A stretch of 64,000 nucleotides of DNA from Paraburkholderia rhizosphaerae (lineage in GTDB: Bacteria; Pseudomonadota; Gammaproteobacteria; Burkholderiales; Burkholderiaceae), in NCBI RefSeq assembly GCF_004366595.1, contig NZ_SORE01000012.1, positions 174,025 through 238,024 of the forward strand. The letters are read 5' to 3'. Within the stretch, counting starts at the first letter, position 1. The number at the start of each line of letters is the position of its first letter. Below are positions 27,967-37,505 of this stretch, in pieces. Made by a program: the position numbers and the translations under genes. The notes below the pieces were generated by a model. That model saw only the letters and a program-made list of their open reading frames with translations, ran no database searches and was not told the DNA's origin.

Positions 27967-29367
27967 ATGACCGAAGCAGTACGGATGGAACGCGATACGT
28001 TCGGCGAAATCGCCGTGCCGAACGATCGGCTATGGGGCGCGCAGACTCAGCGCTCGCTACAGAATTTCCGCATCTCGACCGAAAAGCAGTCGCCGGAACT
28101 GATTCATGCGCTCGCGCTGATCAAGCGCGCGGCCGCCGAAGTGAATCTCGGTCTCGGCGTGCTGGATGCGAACAAGGCAAAGGCAATCGTTCATGCGGCC
28201 GACGAAATCATCGAAGGCAAGCATGCCGGCGAATTTCCGCTGGCGGTCTGGCAAACCGGGTCGGGCACGCAGACCAATATGAATCTCAACGAAGTGATCG
28301 CGAACCGCGCCAGCGAATTGCTCGGCGGCGAGCGTGGCGAAGCGCGTCTCGTGCATCCAAACGACGATGTGAACCGCGGCCAGTCGTCGAACGACGTGTT
28401 TCCGACCGCGATGCATATCGCCGCCGCGGTCGGCATCGTCAAGCACCTGCTGCCCGCGCTGAAGACGTTGCGCGACACGCTCGACAGCAAGGCGAGCGCA
28501 TTCGCCGACATCGTGAAGATCGGCCGCACCCATTTGCAGGACGCGACGCCGCTCACGCTGGGTCAGGAGTTCTCCGGTTACGTCGCGCAGCTCGACCAGG
28601 GCATGCGGCATGTCGAAGCGACGCTGCCGCATCTGTATCAGCTGGCACAGGGCGGCACCGCAGTCGGCACCGGTCTTAATGCGCATCCGCAGTTCGCGGA
28701 TCAGGTCGCGGCGGCGATCGCGAAGCTGACCGGCCAGCCATTCGTGTCCGCGCCGAACAAGTTCGAGGTGATGGCCGCGGCCGACGCACTGGTGTTCGCG
28801 CACGGCGCGCTAAAGACCGTTGCCGCGAGCCTGATGAAGATCGCAAACGACATCCGCTGGCTCGCGAGCGGCCCGCGCTGCGGTCTCGGCGAACTGTCGA
28901 TTCCGGAGAACGAGCCAGGCAGCTCGATCATGCCGGGCAAGGTGAACCCGACACAATCCGAAGCGATGACGATGCTGTGCTGCCAGGTGTTCGGTAATGA
29001 CGTCGCGGTGAACGTCGGGGGCGCGAGCGGCAACTTCGAGCTCAACGTGTTCCGGCCGATGATCGCGCATAACGTGCTGCAATCGATCCGTCTGCTCGCG
29101 GACGGCGCGCATAGCTTCAACGACAACTGCGCAGTGGGCATCGAGCCGAATCACGAACGCATCGATACGCTGCTCAACGAATCGCTGATGCTCGTGACCG
29201 CGCTCAACCCGCATATCGGCTACGACAAGGCCGCGCAGATCGCAAAGAAAGCGCACAAGGAAGGCACCACGCTGAAAGCGGCTGCGCTTGCGCTCGGACA
29301 TCTGACCGAGCAGCAGTTCGATGAATGGGTGCGGCCGCACGAGATGGTCGACCATGTGAAGCGCTAA
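27967..29367 (+). CDS. fumC: Fumarate hydratase class II
   Basis: A 466-residue class II fumarase, hydrating fumarate to L-malate in the TCA cycle. The superfamily signature GSSIMPGKVNPTQ, the N-terminal DTFGEIAVPNDRLWGAQTQR and the active-site GRTHLQDATPLTLGQE are intact. GCGGAGTGA precedes the ATG as SD. Oxygen-stable and iron-independent in this family, so often used under oxidative stress or iron limitation. Confidence 0.97.
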   Translation: MTEAVRMERDTFGEIAVPNDRLWGAQTQRSLQNFRISTEKQSPELIHALALIKRAAAEVNLGLGVLDANKAKAIVHAADEIIEGKHAGEFPLAVWQTGSGTQTNMNLNEVIANRASELLGGERGEARLVHPNDDVNRGQSSNDVFPTAMHIAAAVGIVKHLLPALKTLRDTLDSKASAFADIVKIGRTHLQDATPLTLGQEFSGYVAQLDQGMRHVEATLPHLYQLAQGGTAVGTGLNAHPQFADQVAAAIAKLTGQPFVSAPNKFEVMAAADALVFAHGALKTVAASLMKIANDIRWLASGPRCGLGELSIPENEPGSSIMPGKVNPTQSEAMTMLCCQVFGNDVAVNVGGASGNFELNVFRPMIAHNVLQSIRLLADGAHSFNDNCAVGIEPNHERIDTLLNESLMLVTALNPHIGYDKAAQIAKKAHKEGTTLKAAALALGHLTEQQFDEWVRPHEMVDHVKR

Positions 29368-29512
29368 TCAGCGCGACGCGGTGTCCGGGTGGCAACATGC
29401 GCTTACCCGGGCACCGCGTTGAATACGAGCCGCCATCCCGGCTCGCAGGTTGTGCGATTGCGATCGGATATCGCTTGCCGCGGCAACGCTCGCGACACGT
29501 CGCACGTCAATG

Positions 29513-30019
29513 TCAGACCTTCCCCTGCGCCACTTCTTCGGGCTTCAACTCGACGATTGCATCGAGTGCCGCTTTCACGTCCATTGCGTACCTTGCAAGA
29601 CGCTGCTGTTCGTCGGTGACCGGCACATACTCGGGCACCGGCACCGGATGACCGTTCTCATTGACGGCCACCATCACAACGAGGCAATCGGTGGTTTGCA
29701 ACAGTTCGCCGCCCTTCGGATCGCCGGCGCACACCGACACGTGGATATGCATGCTGGTGCGGCCGGTCGCGACGACGCGCGCGCGCAGTTCGACCATATT
29801 GCCGACGAGAATCGGCCGGCGAAACCGGATATTGCCGACGCTTACCGTCACGCAGTAGCGTCCGGACCAGACCGCCGAGCACGCGTACGCGGTCTCGTCG
29901 ATCCATTTCATCAGCGCGCCGCCGTGCACCTTGCCGCCGAAGTTGACCGAGGTCGGCTCGGCAAGGAAGCGGAACGTCGTTTCCGAACGATCCAGCGGCG
30001 CGTTGGGTGGGGTGCTCAT
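29513..30019 (-). CDS. Acyl-CoA thioesterase (hotdog fold, YciA/BFIT type)
   Basis: A 168-residue single-hotdog thioesterase. The active-site region NFGGKVHGGALMKWIDETAY and the strand VSVGNIRFRRPILVGNMVEL are typical of the acyl-CoA hydrolase family. The start at 30019 (MSTPPNAPLDRS) gives normal length. It would release free fatty acids from acyl-CoA; chain-length preference is unknown. Confidence 0.9.
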   Translation of the reverse strand: MSTPPNAPLDRSETTFRFLAEPTSVNFGGKVHGGALMKWIDETAYACSAVWSGRYCVTVSVGNIRFRRPILVGNMVELRARVVATGRTSMHIHVSVCAGDPKGGELLQTTDCLVVMVAVNENGHPVPVPEYVPVTDEQQRLARYAMDVKAALDAIVELKPEEVAQGKV

Positions 30020-30102
30020 CTTGACTCCGGTCGATCTGCGAATTGAAAGGAGCCGATTATACGAGCGCCGTGCGATCTCCGTATGCGAGCCGGGGACAGA
30101 CT

Positions 30103-30252
30103 TTACTTGCGGACCGTGACGCCCTCGTCGATCGTGCCGTACATCGTGATGCTGCCGGACGAACCGCCGACCGGCGTGCTTGCGCCGCTTTGCGCGCAAG
30201 CGGCGCACGACAGCACGACAAGGACCGCGCAAGCGGTGAGGATGATTTTCAT
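30103..30252 (-). CDS. Small putative lipoprotein, 49 residues
   Basis: A short gene starting at ATG 30252 and ending with TAA at 30103. It begins with a lipoprotein-like signal (MKIILTACAVLVVLSCAAC; Cys16 and Cys19 are lipidation candidates) followed by a Ser/Gly-rich linker and the tail SITMYGTIDEGVTVRK. That tail resembles the N-terminal strand of Burkholderia general porins (VTLYGVIDAGI). The clean signal and hydrophilic rest make it a likely real gene. Function unknown. Confidence 0.65.
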   Translation of the reverse strand: MKIILTACAVLVVLSCAACAQSGASTPVGGSSGSITMYGTIDEGVTVRK

Positions 30253-30318
30253 AGGACTTTGCTGCTCAGACGAAACCTGCTTCGATTTTAGCCTGGCGGG
30301 CTTGCACGACGCGGAATG

Positions 30319-30378
30319 GCCGGGCCGCGTCAGGCCGGGCTGCGTCAGGCCGGGCTGCGAATAGCCGGGCCGCTCGCG
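30319..30378. repeat. 15-bp tandem repeat, four copies
   Basis: Units starting at 30319, 30334, 30349 and 30364 share GCCGGGC(C/T)GC and differ mainly in their last five bases. It lies in the gap between the small lipoprotein and the ArsR-type regulator gene. Confidence 0.8.
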
Positions 30379-30493
30379 GCCAGACAGGCCCGAACATCCG
30401 ATATTTCGTGTGAGGCTGAAACGTCGAATGCAGCGCGCGAGTACAGTGAACCTGTGCCCGCAAGGCCCCCTTCATCAGATTGAGGTGATTCCG

Positions 30494-31210
30494 ATGTCCA
30501 ATCCGCTTACCGACGCAGCCGGCCATTTCCCGGGATTGAGCCGGATCGGTGCGCTACTGTCCGACCCCGGCCGCGCCACGATGCTATGGGCGCTGATGGA
30601 CGGCAGCGCGCGGCCCGCAGGTGAACTGACGCTGATCGCCGGGCTGTCGCCGTCAGCCGCAAGCGCTCACCTCGCGCGCCTCACCGACGGCGGCTTGCTC
30701 GCGCTCGAAGTGCGCGGACGGCATCGCTATTACCGGATCGCATCGACGGATATCGCCGCGTCGATCGAAGCGCTCGCGAATGTCGCACAGGCCGCCGCGC
30801 CGCAACGGCCGACGCCGCACCCGGTGCGGACCGTGCCCGTCGATATGCGCTACGCGCGCACCTGTTACGACCATATGGCCGGCGAACTGGCGGTACGTGT
30901 GTACGAACGGCTGGTCGGCGGCGGGCTCCTGACGGCTGACGGCGACACGCTCGATGCGACACCCGCCGGCGCGCAACAACTGGCAGGCTGGGGAATCGAC
31001 GTCGAGAGCCAGCGCGCGCTGCGGCGCCGTTTCGCGTGCACATGCCCGGACTGGAGCGAACGGCGTCCGCATCTGGGCGGCGCGCTCGGCGCGGCGCTGC
31101 TCGATGCGTGGTCGTCGCACGGGTGGGTCGAGCGCGCCGAGCGGCCGCGCGTGCTACGCGTGACGCCCGCCGGTCACCGTCATTTCAACGACTTCCTGCG
31201 CGGCGCATAA
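30494..31210 (+). CDS. ArsR-family winged-helix transcriptional regulator
   Basis: A 238-residue regulator starting at ATG 30494 with a GAGGTG SD. The N-terminal 90 residues are an ArsR-type winged helix (IGALLSDPGRATMLWALMDG, LSPSAASAHLARLTDGGLLA, RGRHRYYRIAS). The C-terminal half is a second domain with TCYDHMAGELAVRVYERLV, common in larger ArsR-like regulators of Burkholderiaceae and actinobacteria. The inducer is unknown; the neighbours do not indicate a target. Confidence 0.9.
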   Translation: MSNPLTDAAGHFPGLSRIGALLSDPGRATMLWALMDGSARPAGELTLIAGLSPSAASAHLARLTDGGLLALEVRGRHRYYRIASTDIAASIEALANVAQAAAPQRPTPHPVRTVPVDMRYARTCYDHMAGELAVRVYERLVGGGLLTADGDTLDATPAGAQQLAGWGIDVESQRALRRRFACTCPDWSERRPHLGGALGAALLDAWSSHGWVERAERPRVLRVTPAGHRHFNDFLRGA

Positions 31211-31380
31211 TGCGAAACCTTTGCGCACCGCCGCGCTTCGCGAAGCGGTTGCGCATTGGGGGACACGTCTTGTTACAGCACAGGCCGGGTGACTTACAAA
31301 AGAACGAGTCTTGAAATACGCGCCGCAGGTACAGTGACTTCACACGGTGCCGACTTACGTGGCATCCGACGGAGTCACCA

Positions 31381-34119
31381 ATGAAAACTCACACACACCA
31401 TTCTTCGTCACACCGAATCGCTGACCCTGCTGTTCATGCCGTCGTTGGATCCGGCCCCGTTGAAAACCGGGGCCACGCGGAGATCCGGCCAGACACTCGC
31501 GCGCCGCGGTCGCGGGCCGCTTCGCCCGCTGCTTCGTTCACGACCGCGACGGTCCTCGCGGCGGTTGCCGCAGCGCTGTTCGCGACGGCCGCCGCGCCCT
31601 CCGCTTTCGCGCAGGACGAACCGCCACCGCCGCCGGACGCCGCGCAACAATCCCCGCCACCCGGCGCACAGCCCGCGGACGCACAAGATGCCGACCCTCC
31701 GGGCCGCGTCGCGCGTCTGAACTACATGGCGGGCACGGTCACCACCGAGCCGGCTGGCGCGACGGACTGGTCGTACGCGCAGGTCAACCGGCCGCTGACG
31801 ACCGGCGACCAGCTGTGGAACGACAAAGGCGCGCGCTCCGAACTGCATATCGGCTCGACTGCCGTGCGGTTGGGCGAATCGACCAATCTCGATGTCCTCA
31901 ATCTCGATGACGACAGCACGCAACTGAAGGTTGCGCAAGGCACGCTGTCGACGCGCGTGCGCGAACTGCCGGCTGGCGGCGCGTATGAAATCGACACGCC
32001 GAATCTGGCGCTCGGCATTGGCGCGCCGGGCGACTACCGCGTGGATGTTGCGCCGGACGGTAGCGAGACGACCGTCACCGTGCGCAGCGGCAGCGCGACC
32101 GTGTACGGCGACGGCGGCCAGGTGCCGATCGCCGCAGGCCAACAGATCCGCTTTTCCGGCACCAACCTGCAGCAGGTCGCGGCGAACGGCGCGCCCGCGC
32201 CCGACGCGCTCGATCAATGGGCCGCGAGCCGCGATGCGGCGGAAGACAGCTCGTTATCCGCGCGTTATGTATCGCGCGACGTGCCCGGCTATCAGGATCT
32301 CGATGCGAACGGCACATGGCGCCAGGACCCGCAGTACGGCGCGGTGTGGACGCCGAATCAGGTGCCGGCCGGCTGGGCGCCCTATCAGGACGGCCATTGG
32401 GTCTGGCAGGCGCCGTGGGGGTGGACGTGGGTCGACGACGCGCCGTGGGGCTTCGCGCCGTATCACTACGGCCGCTGGGCGTATATCGGCAATTCGTGGG
32501 CGTGGGTGCCGGGCGAGATCGTCAGCGAGCCACCGGTCTATGCACCGGCGCTCGTCGCGTTTGTCGGCGACGGCGGCGGTGGTGTGGACTACGGCGTGAG
32601 CCTCGCCGTCGGCGGCGTCGCGACCGCCGGACTCGCGTGGTTCGCACTCGGTCCGGGCGAACCTTGGCATCCGCATTGGGGAGGTCACGGTCACGACTGG
32701 AGCCCGCACTACTACGATCGCGTGAACCGGCCGATCTACGGGCACAACCACAATTTCCATAACACGTACGTGAACTACCATGCGCCGCATGCGGTGACCT
32801 GCGTGCCGGCGACCGCGTTCGTGCATGGCCAGCCGGTCAATCGCTTTGCGCAGAAGGTCGATCCGCGACAGTGGCATAACGCGCGCTTCAGCGCCGGCGC
32901 GCCCGGCATTGCGCCCGTGCGGCAAAGCTTCGGTCCCGGTCTGCGCAACGCCGCGTACCGGCCGCCCGCGACGGCGATGGCACGCCCGGTTGTCGCGACG
33001 CGTCGGCCGGATGTGCCGCCCGCGTATCGCGATCAGCTCGCGCAGCGGTTTGCGCGAGGCGGCGGTCGCGTGCCGGGTGCGGGAAGCCCTGTCGTGCACG
33101 CGACGGTGCCAGCGAATTTCGGCGGCCGCCGGATCGGCGATGCCGGCGGGGCGCAACCGAACGTGCGGCTGGTCGCCGCGCGTGGGCCGGGCTCGGCGCA
33201 ACACGCGCCGATGGGGCTGCAGCAGCGGCCTGGCATGCCGCCGCAAGCCGCGATTGCGAACGGCGGGCAGCGCGGTGAGCCGCGTGGTGAGCCGGGTCGG
33301 CAACCGAATGGGCATCCGAATGGGCAACCGTTCGGGCAGATCAACGGACAGCCCAATGGCGTGCCGCATTCGCAGCCGTTTGCAGCCGGCGCACCCTCGC
33401 AAGGCCGCCCGCCGATGCCGGGTCAAGCGGGCGCCGGCGCGCAGCAACCGAACGCACAAGCAACGCGACCGGGCAACGGCGTACCGCGGCCGCCGCAATT
33501 CGCGGGCGGCAATGCCGTCAACCACGCGGGTACTCAATGGGGTAATCAGCAGCCAGGCTCGCACGGTCAGCCGTCGTGGACTCAACCGCATACGCCGCTC
33601 GCGCAGCAGCGCGGTGAACCATCGGGTGGTCGGCCGGGACAACAGCCGTTCGCGCAGGGAGGCCGTCCGCCGCAAATGCAGGGACAGCCGCAAGGGCAAC
33701 CGCAGGCGCAAGCGTACGCGCATCCGCAGCAGCGGCCGGACTTCAATTCGCAGGCGAACGTACCGCGCGCGCAGGCGCAGGGTCAAGGTCAAGGCCAAGC
33801 GCAGCAACACGCGCCGCGACCGGACTTCCGTCCGCCTCAGGCGCAGCAGGCGGTTCAACAGCCACGGCAGGAGTTTCATCCACAGCCGGTGCAGCAGCCA
33901 GGACCGCAACAACCGGTGCAACATCCGCGGCAGGAGTTTCACCCGCAGCAGGTTCAGCAACCGCGGCCGCAACCGGTGCAGCAACCACGGCCGCAGCAGG
34001 TCCAGCAGCAACGACCGAGACCGCAACCGGTACAGCAACCGCGTCCGCAGCCTCAACCGCATCAGGAACAACGCACGACCGGCGGCGGTGGCGGACACGA
34101 CGACCACCGCCACGGCTAG
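31381..34119 (+). CDS. Large secreted FecR/W-rich (DUF6600-like) protein with Gln/Pro-rich tail
   Basis: A 912-residue exported protein. An extended N-terminus ends in a signal-like stretch (TVLAAVAAALFATAAAPSAFAQ, about residues 56-78). A FecR-type beta domain follows (about 108-265, with GVSVRVREL-like pieces such as TLSTRVRELPAGGAYEIDTP), then a Trp/Tyr/Gly-rich block (about 290-440: DGHWVWQAPWGWTWVDDAPW, RWAYIGNSWAWVPG), as in DUF6600 proteins. From about 600 on it is low complexity, dominated by Gln, Pro and Arg repeats. Probably periplasmic or surface-exposed. No partner sigma or receptor genes are adjacent, so a regulatory FecR role is not supported. Confidence 0.8.
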   Translation: MKTHTHHSSSHRIADPAVHAVVGSGPVENRGHAEIRPDTRAPRSRAASPAASFTTATVLAAVAAALFATAAAPSAFAQDEPPPPPDAAQQSPPPGAQPADAQDADPPGRVARLNYMAGTVTTEPAGATDWSYAQVNRPLTTGDQLWNDKGARSELHIGSTAVRLGESTNLDVLNLDDDSTQLKVAQGTLSTRVRELPAGGAYEIDTPNLALGIGAPGDYRVDVAPDGSETTVTVRSGSATVYGDGGQVPIAAGQQIRFSGTNLQQVAANGAPAPDALDQWAASRDAAEDSSLSARYVSRDVPGYQDLDANGTWRQDPQYGAVWTPNQVPAGWAPYQDGHWVWQAPWGWTWVDDAPWGFAPYHYGRWAYIGNSWAWVPGEIVSEPPVYAPALVAFVGDGGGGVDYGVSLAVGGVATAGLAWFALGPGEPWHPHWGGHGHDWSPHYYDRVNRPIYGHNHNFHNTYVNYHAPHAVTCVPATAFVHGQPVNRFAQKVDPRQWHNARFSAGAPGIAPVRQSFGPGLRNAAYRPPATAMARPVVATRRPDVPPAYRDQLAQRFARGGGRVPGAGSPVVHATVPANFGGRRIGDAGGAQPNVRLVAARGPGSAQHAPMGLQQRPGMPPQAAIANGGQRGEPRGEPGRQPNGHPNGQPFGQINGQPNGVPHSQPFAAGAPSQGRPPMPGQAGAGAQQPNAQATRPGNGVPRPPQFAGGNAVNHAGTQWGNQQPGSHGQPSWTQPHTPLAQQRGEPSGGRPGQQPFAQGGRPPQMQGQPQGQPQAQAYAHPQQRPDFNSQANVPRAQAQGQGQGQAQQHAPRPDFRPPQAQQAVQQPRQEFHPQPVQQPGPQQPVQHPRQEFHPQQVQQPRPQPVQQPRPQQVQQQRPRPQPVQQPRPQPQPHQEQRTTGGGGGHDDHRHG

Positions 34120-34157
34120 GCCGCGGCAGTATCTGAATCGCGCCGCCCCGCAAGGCA

Positions 34158-34190
34158 AAGGCCCGCCGCAATAAAATCGCGGCGGGCCTT
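34158..34190. terminator. Hairpin between the secreted FecR-like gene and thyA
   Basis: A 12-bp stem AAGGCCCGCCGC/GCGGCGGGCCTT with a 9-base loop and short flanking T/A stretches. It lies between convergent genes and may terminate both. Confidence 0.65.
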
Positions 34191-34324
34191 ATCGTTAGGT
34201 ACTCGCGAATTCCGGCGTAAATAAGGACAACAGGGAGCGGCATTAGCGCGCGCACTGTCGCCACACCGTCACCGCAGTTGAACACCGCTCCTACGCAAAG
34301 GCGCCCGACGCGACGCCCGGATGT

Positions 34325-35296
34325 TCAAATCGCCATCGGCGCGGTCAACGGCTCATGGTGCTGATACCCGACCAGCGTGAAATCCGACGGCTCCACCTGT
34401 TCAAGCCACTGCGGCTCATACACACCGGTCTTCGCATACTCCGGCACGCGCCCGGCAATCTCGAGACGTGGGCTCGGATACGGCTCGCGCGTCAATTGCT
34501 GCTGCAGCATCTCGAGCTGGTTTTCGTAGATATGCGCATCGCCGATGAAATACGTAAACCAGCGCGGCGTATAGCCAGTCAACCGGCCAACCAGATGCAG
34601 CAGCGCCGCGCCTTCCGCAAGATTGAACGGCGTGCCAAGACCGATATCGTTGCTGCGGATATACAGGCACAGCGAGATCTCGCGCTTCGCCGCATTCGGC
34701 AGAAACTGGTACAGCAAGTGGCATGCGGGCAGCGCAATCTGGTCAAGCACCGCCGGGTTCCACGCATGAAACAGAATCCGGCGGTCGGATGGGTTGCGCA
34801 AGATCGTGTCGAGGCATTCGCGCAGCTGGTCGATTGCCTTGTAGAGCAGCACCTTGCGACTGCCGCCCTCCTCGAACCCGGTCACCGGTTGAAATCCGCG
34901 CGCGGCCGCATCTTCGAGCTGCGCGGTCGCGGTTGCGTCGAGCACCTTGTAGGCGGGCCATTGACGCCACTGCACGCCGTAGACGTCGCCGAGGTCGTCC
35001 GGACCCTCACGATACGGATTCGCGAGCCATTGCGGGTTTTCGTTCGCGTTCGCGTCCCACACCTTGCAGCCGAGCGCGCGAAACTGCGCGGCGCTACGCG
35101 ACGCGCGCAGGAAACCGACCAGTTCGCCGATCGCCGATTTGAAGGCCAGCTTCTTGGTGGTCACGGCCGGAAAGCCCTGCTGCAAATCGAAGCGCAACAT
35201 CGCCCCCGGCATGCTGATCGTGCGGATGCCGGTGCGATTCTCCTGCCAGCTGCCGGTGTCGAGAATCGTGCGGACGAGGTCGAGATACTGTTTCAT
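34325..35296 (-). CDS. thyA: Thymidylate synthase
   Basis: A 323-residue ThyA, making dTMP from dUMP with methylenetetrahydrofolate. The catalytic Cys motif LPACHLLYQF and the dUMP-binding RSNDIGLGTPFNLAEGAALL are present, as is the C-terminal FTLVGYQHHEPLTAPMAI. Compared with the 264-residue E. coli enzyme it has an insertion in the small domain (about residues 95-145), as in other longer ThyA. folA, its metabolic partner, lies 10.6 kb away on the other side of the amyloid-like cluster. Confidence 0.97.
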   Translation of the reverse strand: MKQYLDLVRTILDTGSWQENRTGIRTISMPGAMLRFDLQQGFPAVTTKKLAFKSAIGELVGFLRASRSAAQFRALGCKVWDANANENPQWLANPYREGPDDLGDVYGVQWRQWPAYKVLDATATAQLEDAAARGFQPVTGFEEGGSRKVLLYKAIDQLRECLDTILRNPSDRRILFHAWNPAVLDQIALPACHLLYQFLPNAAKREISLCLYIRSNDIGLGTPFNLAEGAALLHLVGRLTGYTPRWFTYFIGDAHIYENQLEMLQQQLTREPYPSPRLEIAGRVPEYAKTGVYEPQWLEQVEPSDFTLVGYQHHEPLTAPMAI

Positions 35297-35588
35297 GCGG
35301 GTTCCTTCGGCATGGCGCCGCTGTCAACGAAGCGGCGCCGGCGACGTCGGATGACGACGGGAAACCCGGATTCTAGCAAGCTTGGACAGACGCGCTGCAG
35401 GCGCGTAAAGCAGATGCGCGCTCGCCGGTCGCGCGAGCGGATATGCCGGCCAGGGAAGGGACAGCCAGCAGCACCGTGACCGAACGCTGGACTTGAGCTC
35501 CACCAAAGAAATAGCCGCGCCGCAAACGGCGACACGCGCGATAATCCGCGCGGGACATGCTGCTGGACAAGATGAGGTTGAACTCAGA

Positions 35589-36989
35589 TCACAGATGCTG
35601 GACCGACGGCGGCAATGCCACATGCGGCGTGATCTGCTCGCTTTCCATATGCCGCATCCCATGCGAACACAGCAACCGGTACAGCGTGACGCGCGAGATG
35701 CCCAGTTCCTGGGCCGCATCGCCAAGACGCCCACGGTGACGCAGCAGCGCGAGTTCGATCGCCTGCCGCTCGGCCGCCTCGCGCGCCTGCGCCAGCGACA
35801 CCGGCACGATCTCGACGTATTCGGACAGCTCGAGGTCGCGCGCGGTGATCGCGCGCCCTTCCGACATCACGATCGCGCGCCGCACACGATTGATCAGTTC
35901 GCGCACGTTGCCCGGCCAGCTGTAGTTATGCAACGCGGCGATCGCATCGGGCGCGAACCCGCGCAGCCGCCGGCTCGCATCCTTTCTGAAACGTTCGAGC
36001 ATGTGCCGCGCGAGCAGCTCGATGTCCTTGCCGCGTGCGCGCAGCGGCGGCTCGTCGATCTGCAGCACGCACAAACGGTGATACAGGTCCGAGCGGAAAC
36101 GCCCTTCGATCATCGCGCTGTTCATGTCGACGTGGGTCGCCGAGATTATCCGCACGTCGACTTCGATTGAGCCGTGCCCGCCCAGCCGTTCGACCTTGCG
36201 TTCCTGCAGGAAGCGCAGCAGGCTCGCCTGGCTTTCGAGCGGCAGGTCGCCGATTTCATCGAGAAAAAGCGTGCCGCCATTGGCCGCCTCGACGCGGCCG
36301 ATCTTGCGCTGGTTCGCGCCGGTAAACGCGCCGCGCTCGTAACCAAACAGTTCCGACTGCAGCAGGTGCGGCGGAATCGCGCCGCAGTTGATCGCGACAA
36401 ATGGCGCATTGCGGCGCGCGGAGCGCTCGTGAATCGCGACTGCCGTCAATTCCTTGCCGGTACCCGATTCACCGGAGATAAACACCGGTGCGTCGGTCAT
36501 CGCGACTTTGCGGATCGAGCGGAATAGCGCGAGCATCGCGTCGCACGACCCGACCATTTCGCCTTCGGTACCCGCGATTTGCGTCGCGTCGTTCGACGCG
36601 GTCTCCTCGCCAAGCGAGATCATGCCGTAAGCATGGCCAACCGAGTCGACGATCCGGTCACCCGAATAAGGTACCGTTACGTAGTCGAAACAGTAATCGC
36701 GCACCAGCCGGCGCAACGCGGCGTCCTGCAGTTGACCGGGCATCGTCGCCGCGACCCAGCCGACATTCGGCATGGTCAGGCATGATTCGAAAGCAGCGAT
36801 TTCGTGTTGCTGAAAACAGCTCGACAGATCGAGCAGACCGCCCGCCGCAGCACCCGCGCGGACGGCGCGGCGCGCATCGCGCGCGGAACCGACGACTTCG
36901 ACGTGCCAGCCGCGCTCATGGAAACGCGCATTGAGCTCAGCACTGGGATCGCGTGAAACGTAAATCAGTTGCCGCGTTGCGGATTCCAT
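35589..36989 (-). CDS. Sigma-54-dependent activator, VpsR/BerB-like (copy 1)
   Basis: A 466-residue enhancer-binding protein. The N-terminal receiver-like domain (1-130) keeps an Asp at position 54 (GGLLDLSS) but lacks the usual acidic pair in strand 1 (LIYVSRDP), so phosphorylation is doubtful. The AAA+ domain has Walker A GESGTGKE (173-180), the sigma-54 contact loop GAFTGA (220-225) and Walker B GGTLFLDEIGD. A Fis-type helix-turn-helix closes it (AAQELGISRVTLYRLL). The architecture matches VpsR of Vibrio and BerB of Burkholderia, c-di-GMP-responsive activators of biofilm genes. It diverges from the secreted-protein cluster that starts at 37549. Confidence 0.9.
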   Translation of the reverse strand: MESATRQLIYVSRDPSAELNARFHERGWHVEVVGSARDARRAVRAGAAAGGLLDLSSCFQQHEIAAFESCLTMPNVGWVAATMPGQLQDAALRRLVRDYCFDYVTVPYSGDRIVDSVGHAYGMISLGEETASNDATQIAGTEGEMVGSCDAMLALFRSIRKVAMTDAPVFISGESGTGKELTAVAIHERSARRNAPFVAINCGAIPPHLLQSELFGYERGAFTGANQRKIGRVEAANGGTLFLDEIGDLPLESQASLLRFLQERKVERLGGHGSIEVDVRIISATHVDMNSAMIEGRFRSDLYHRLCVLQIDEPPLRARGKDIELLARHMLERFRKDASRRLRGFAPDAIAALHNYSWPGNVRELINRVRRAIVMSEGRAITARDLELSEYVEIVPVSLAQAREAAERQAIELALLRHRGRLGDAAQELGISRVTLYRLLCSHGMRHMESEQITPHVALPPSVQHL

Positions 36990-37423
36990 TATTCAGATCC
37001 TCTCGTCAACGAACGTTAAGGATGACGCACGTACCTGAACCGCTATTCCACGCATTCCTTCAGATACGTCAATTCGCATCGGGATTCGCATATACAACGA
37101 AAACCGAACGGCCATTCCATTCCGTACGGACAGCTGATCCCCGAAAAACGGCGCTTGTATTGAACGACCCAAGAATGGGCTTTTTAAAACGTATGCTGTA
37201 GTCGAGAGCTTACTATACGTGCGGCGCTTCGAAAAACAAATATGCAAATTAATTCAGTACCTCTTGATTAGGTAACGCTGACCGGTCACCGCGAGAATCA
37301 ACGGTAAGTTCTTTCTGAATAAAACCAGACTCGCGCTTTCCCCATACTTTATCTGCTGCAAAAAAATCGTTGTGTCGGCAATCAAATGTCGAATTCACTC
37401 CATGCGGTAATCGCGTATCACTG

Positions 37424-37438
37424 CTGAAACGTTTTCAG
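37424..37438. promoter_or_regulatory. Palindrome, candidate activator binding site
   Basis: CTGAAACGTTTTCAG, a perfect inverted repeat with 6-bp arms around CGT, located about 70-80 bases upstream of the sigma-54 promoter, a usual position for enhancer binding. Assignment to one of the flanking activators is inference. Confidence 0.45.
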
Positions 37439-37505
37439 GCGATTTGCGATTGCCCGCGTCACACTGGTTTCACACAAGCCCGATGCAGCAACGGATTGGC
37501 CGCGA

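Noticed and set aside
32254..34158. A 634-codon minus-strand open frame opposite the secreted FecR-like gene
   Set aside because: Arg/Leu-rich antisense of the Gln/Pro repeat region, without signal peptide or domain.
37464..37480. A second GG-N10-GC match (TGGTTTCACACAAGC) before the cluster
   Set aside because: It lacks TGGCA at -24 and T at the -12 element. The site at 37506 is closer to the consensus and better placed for the SD.
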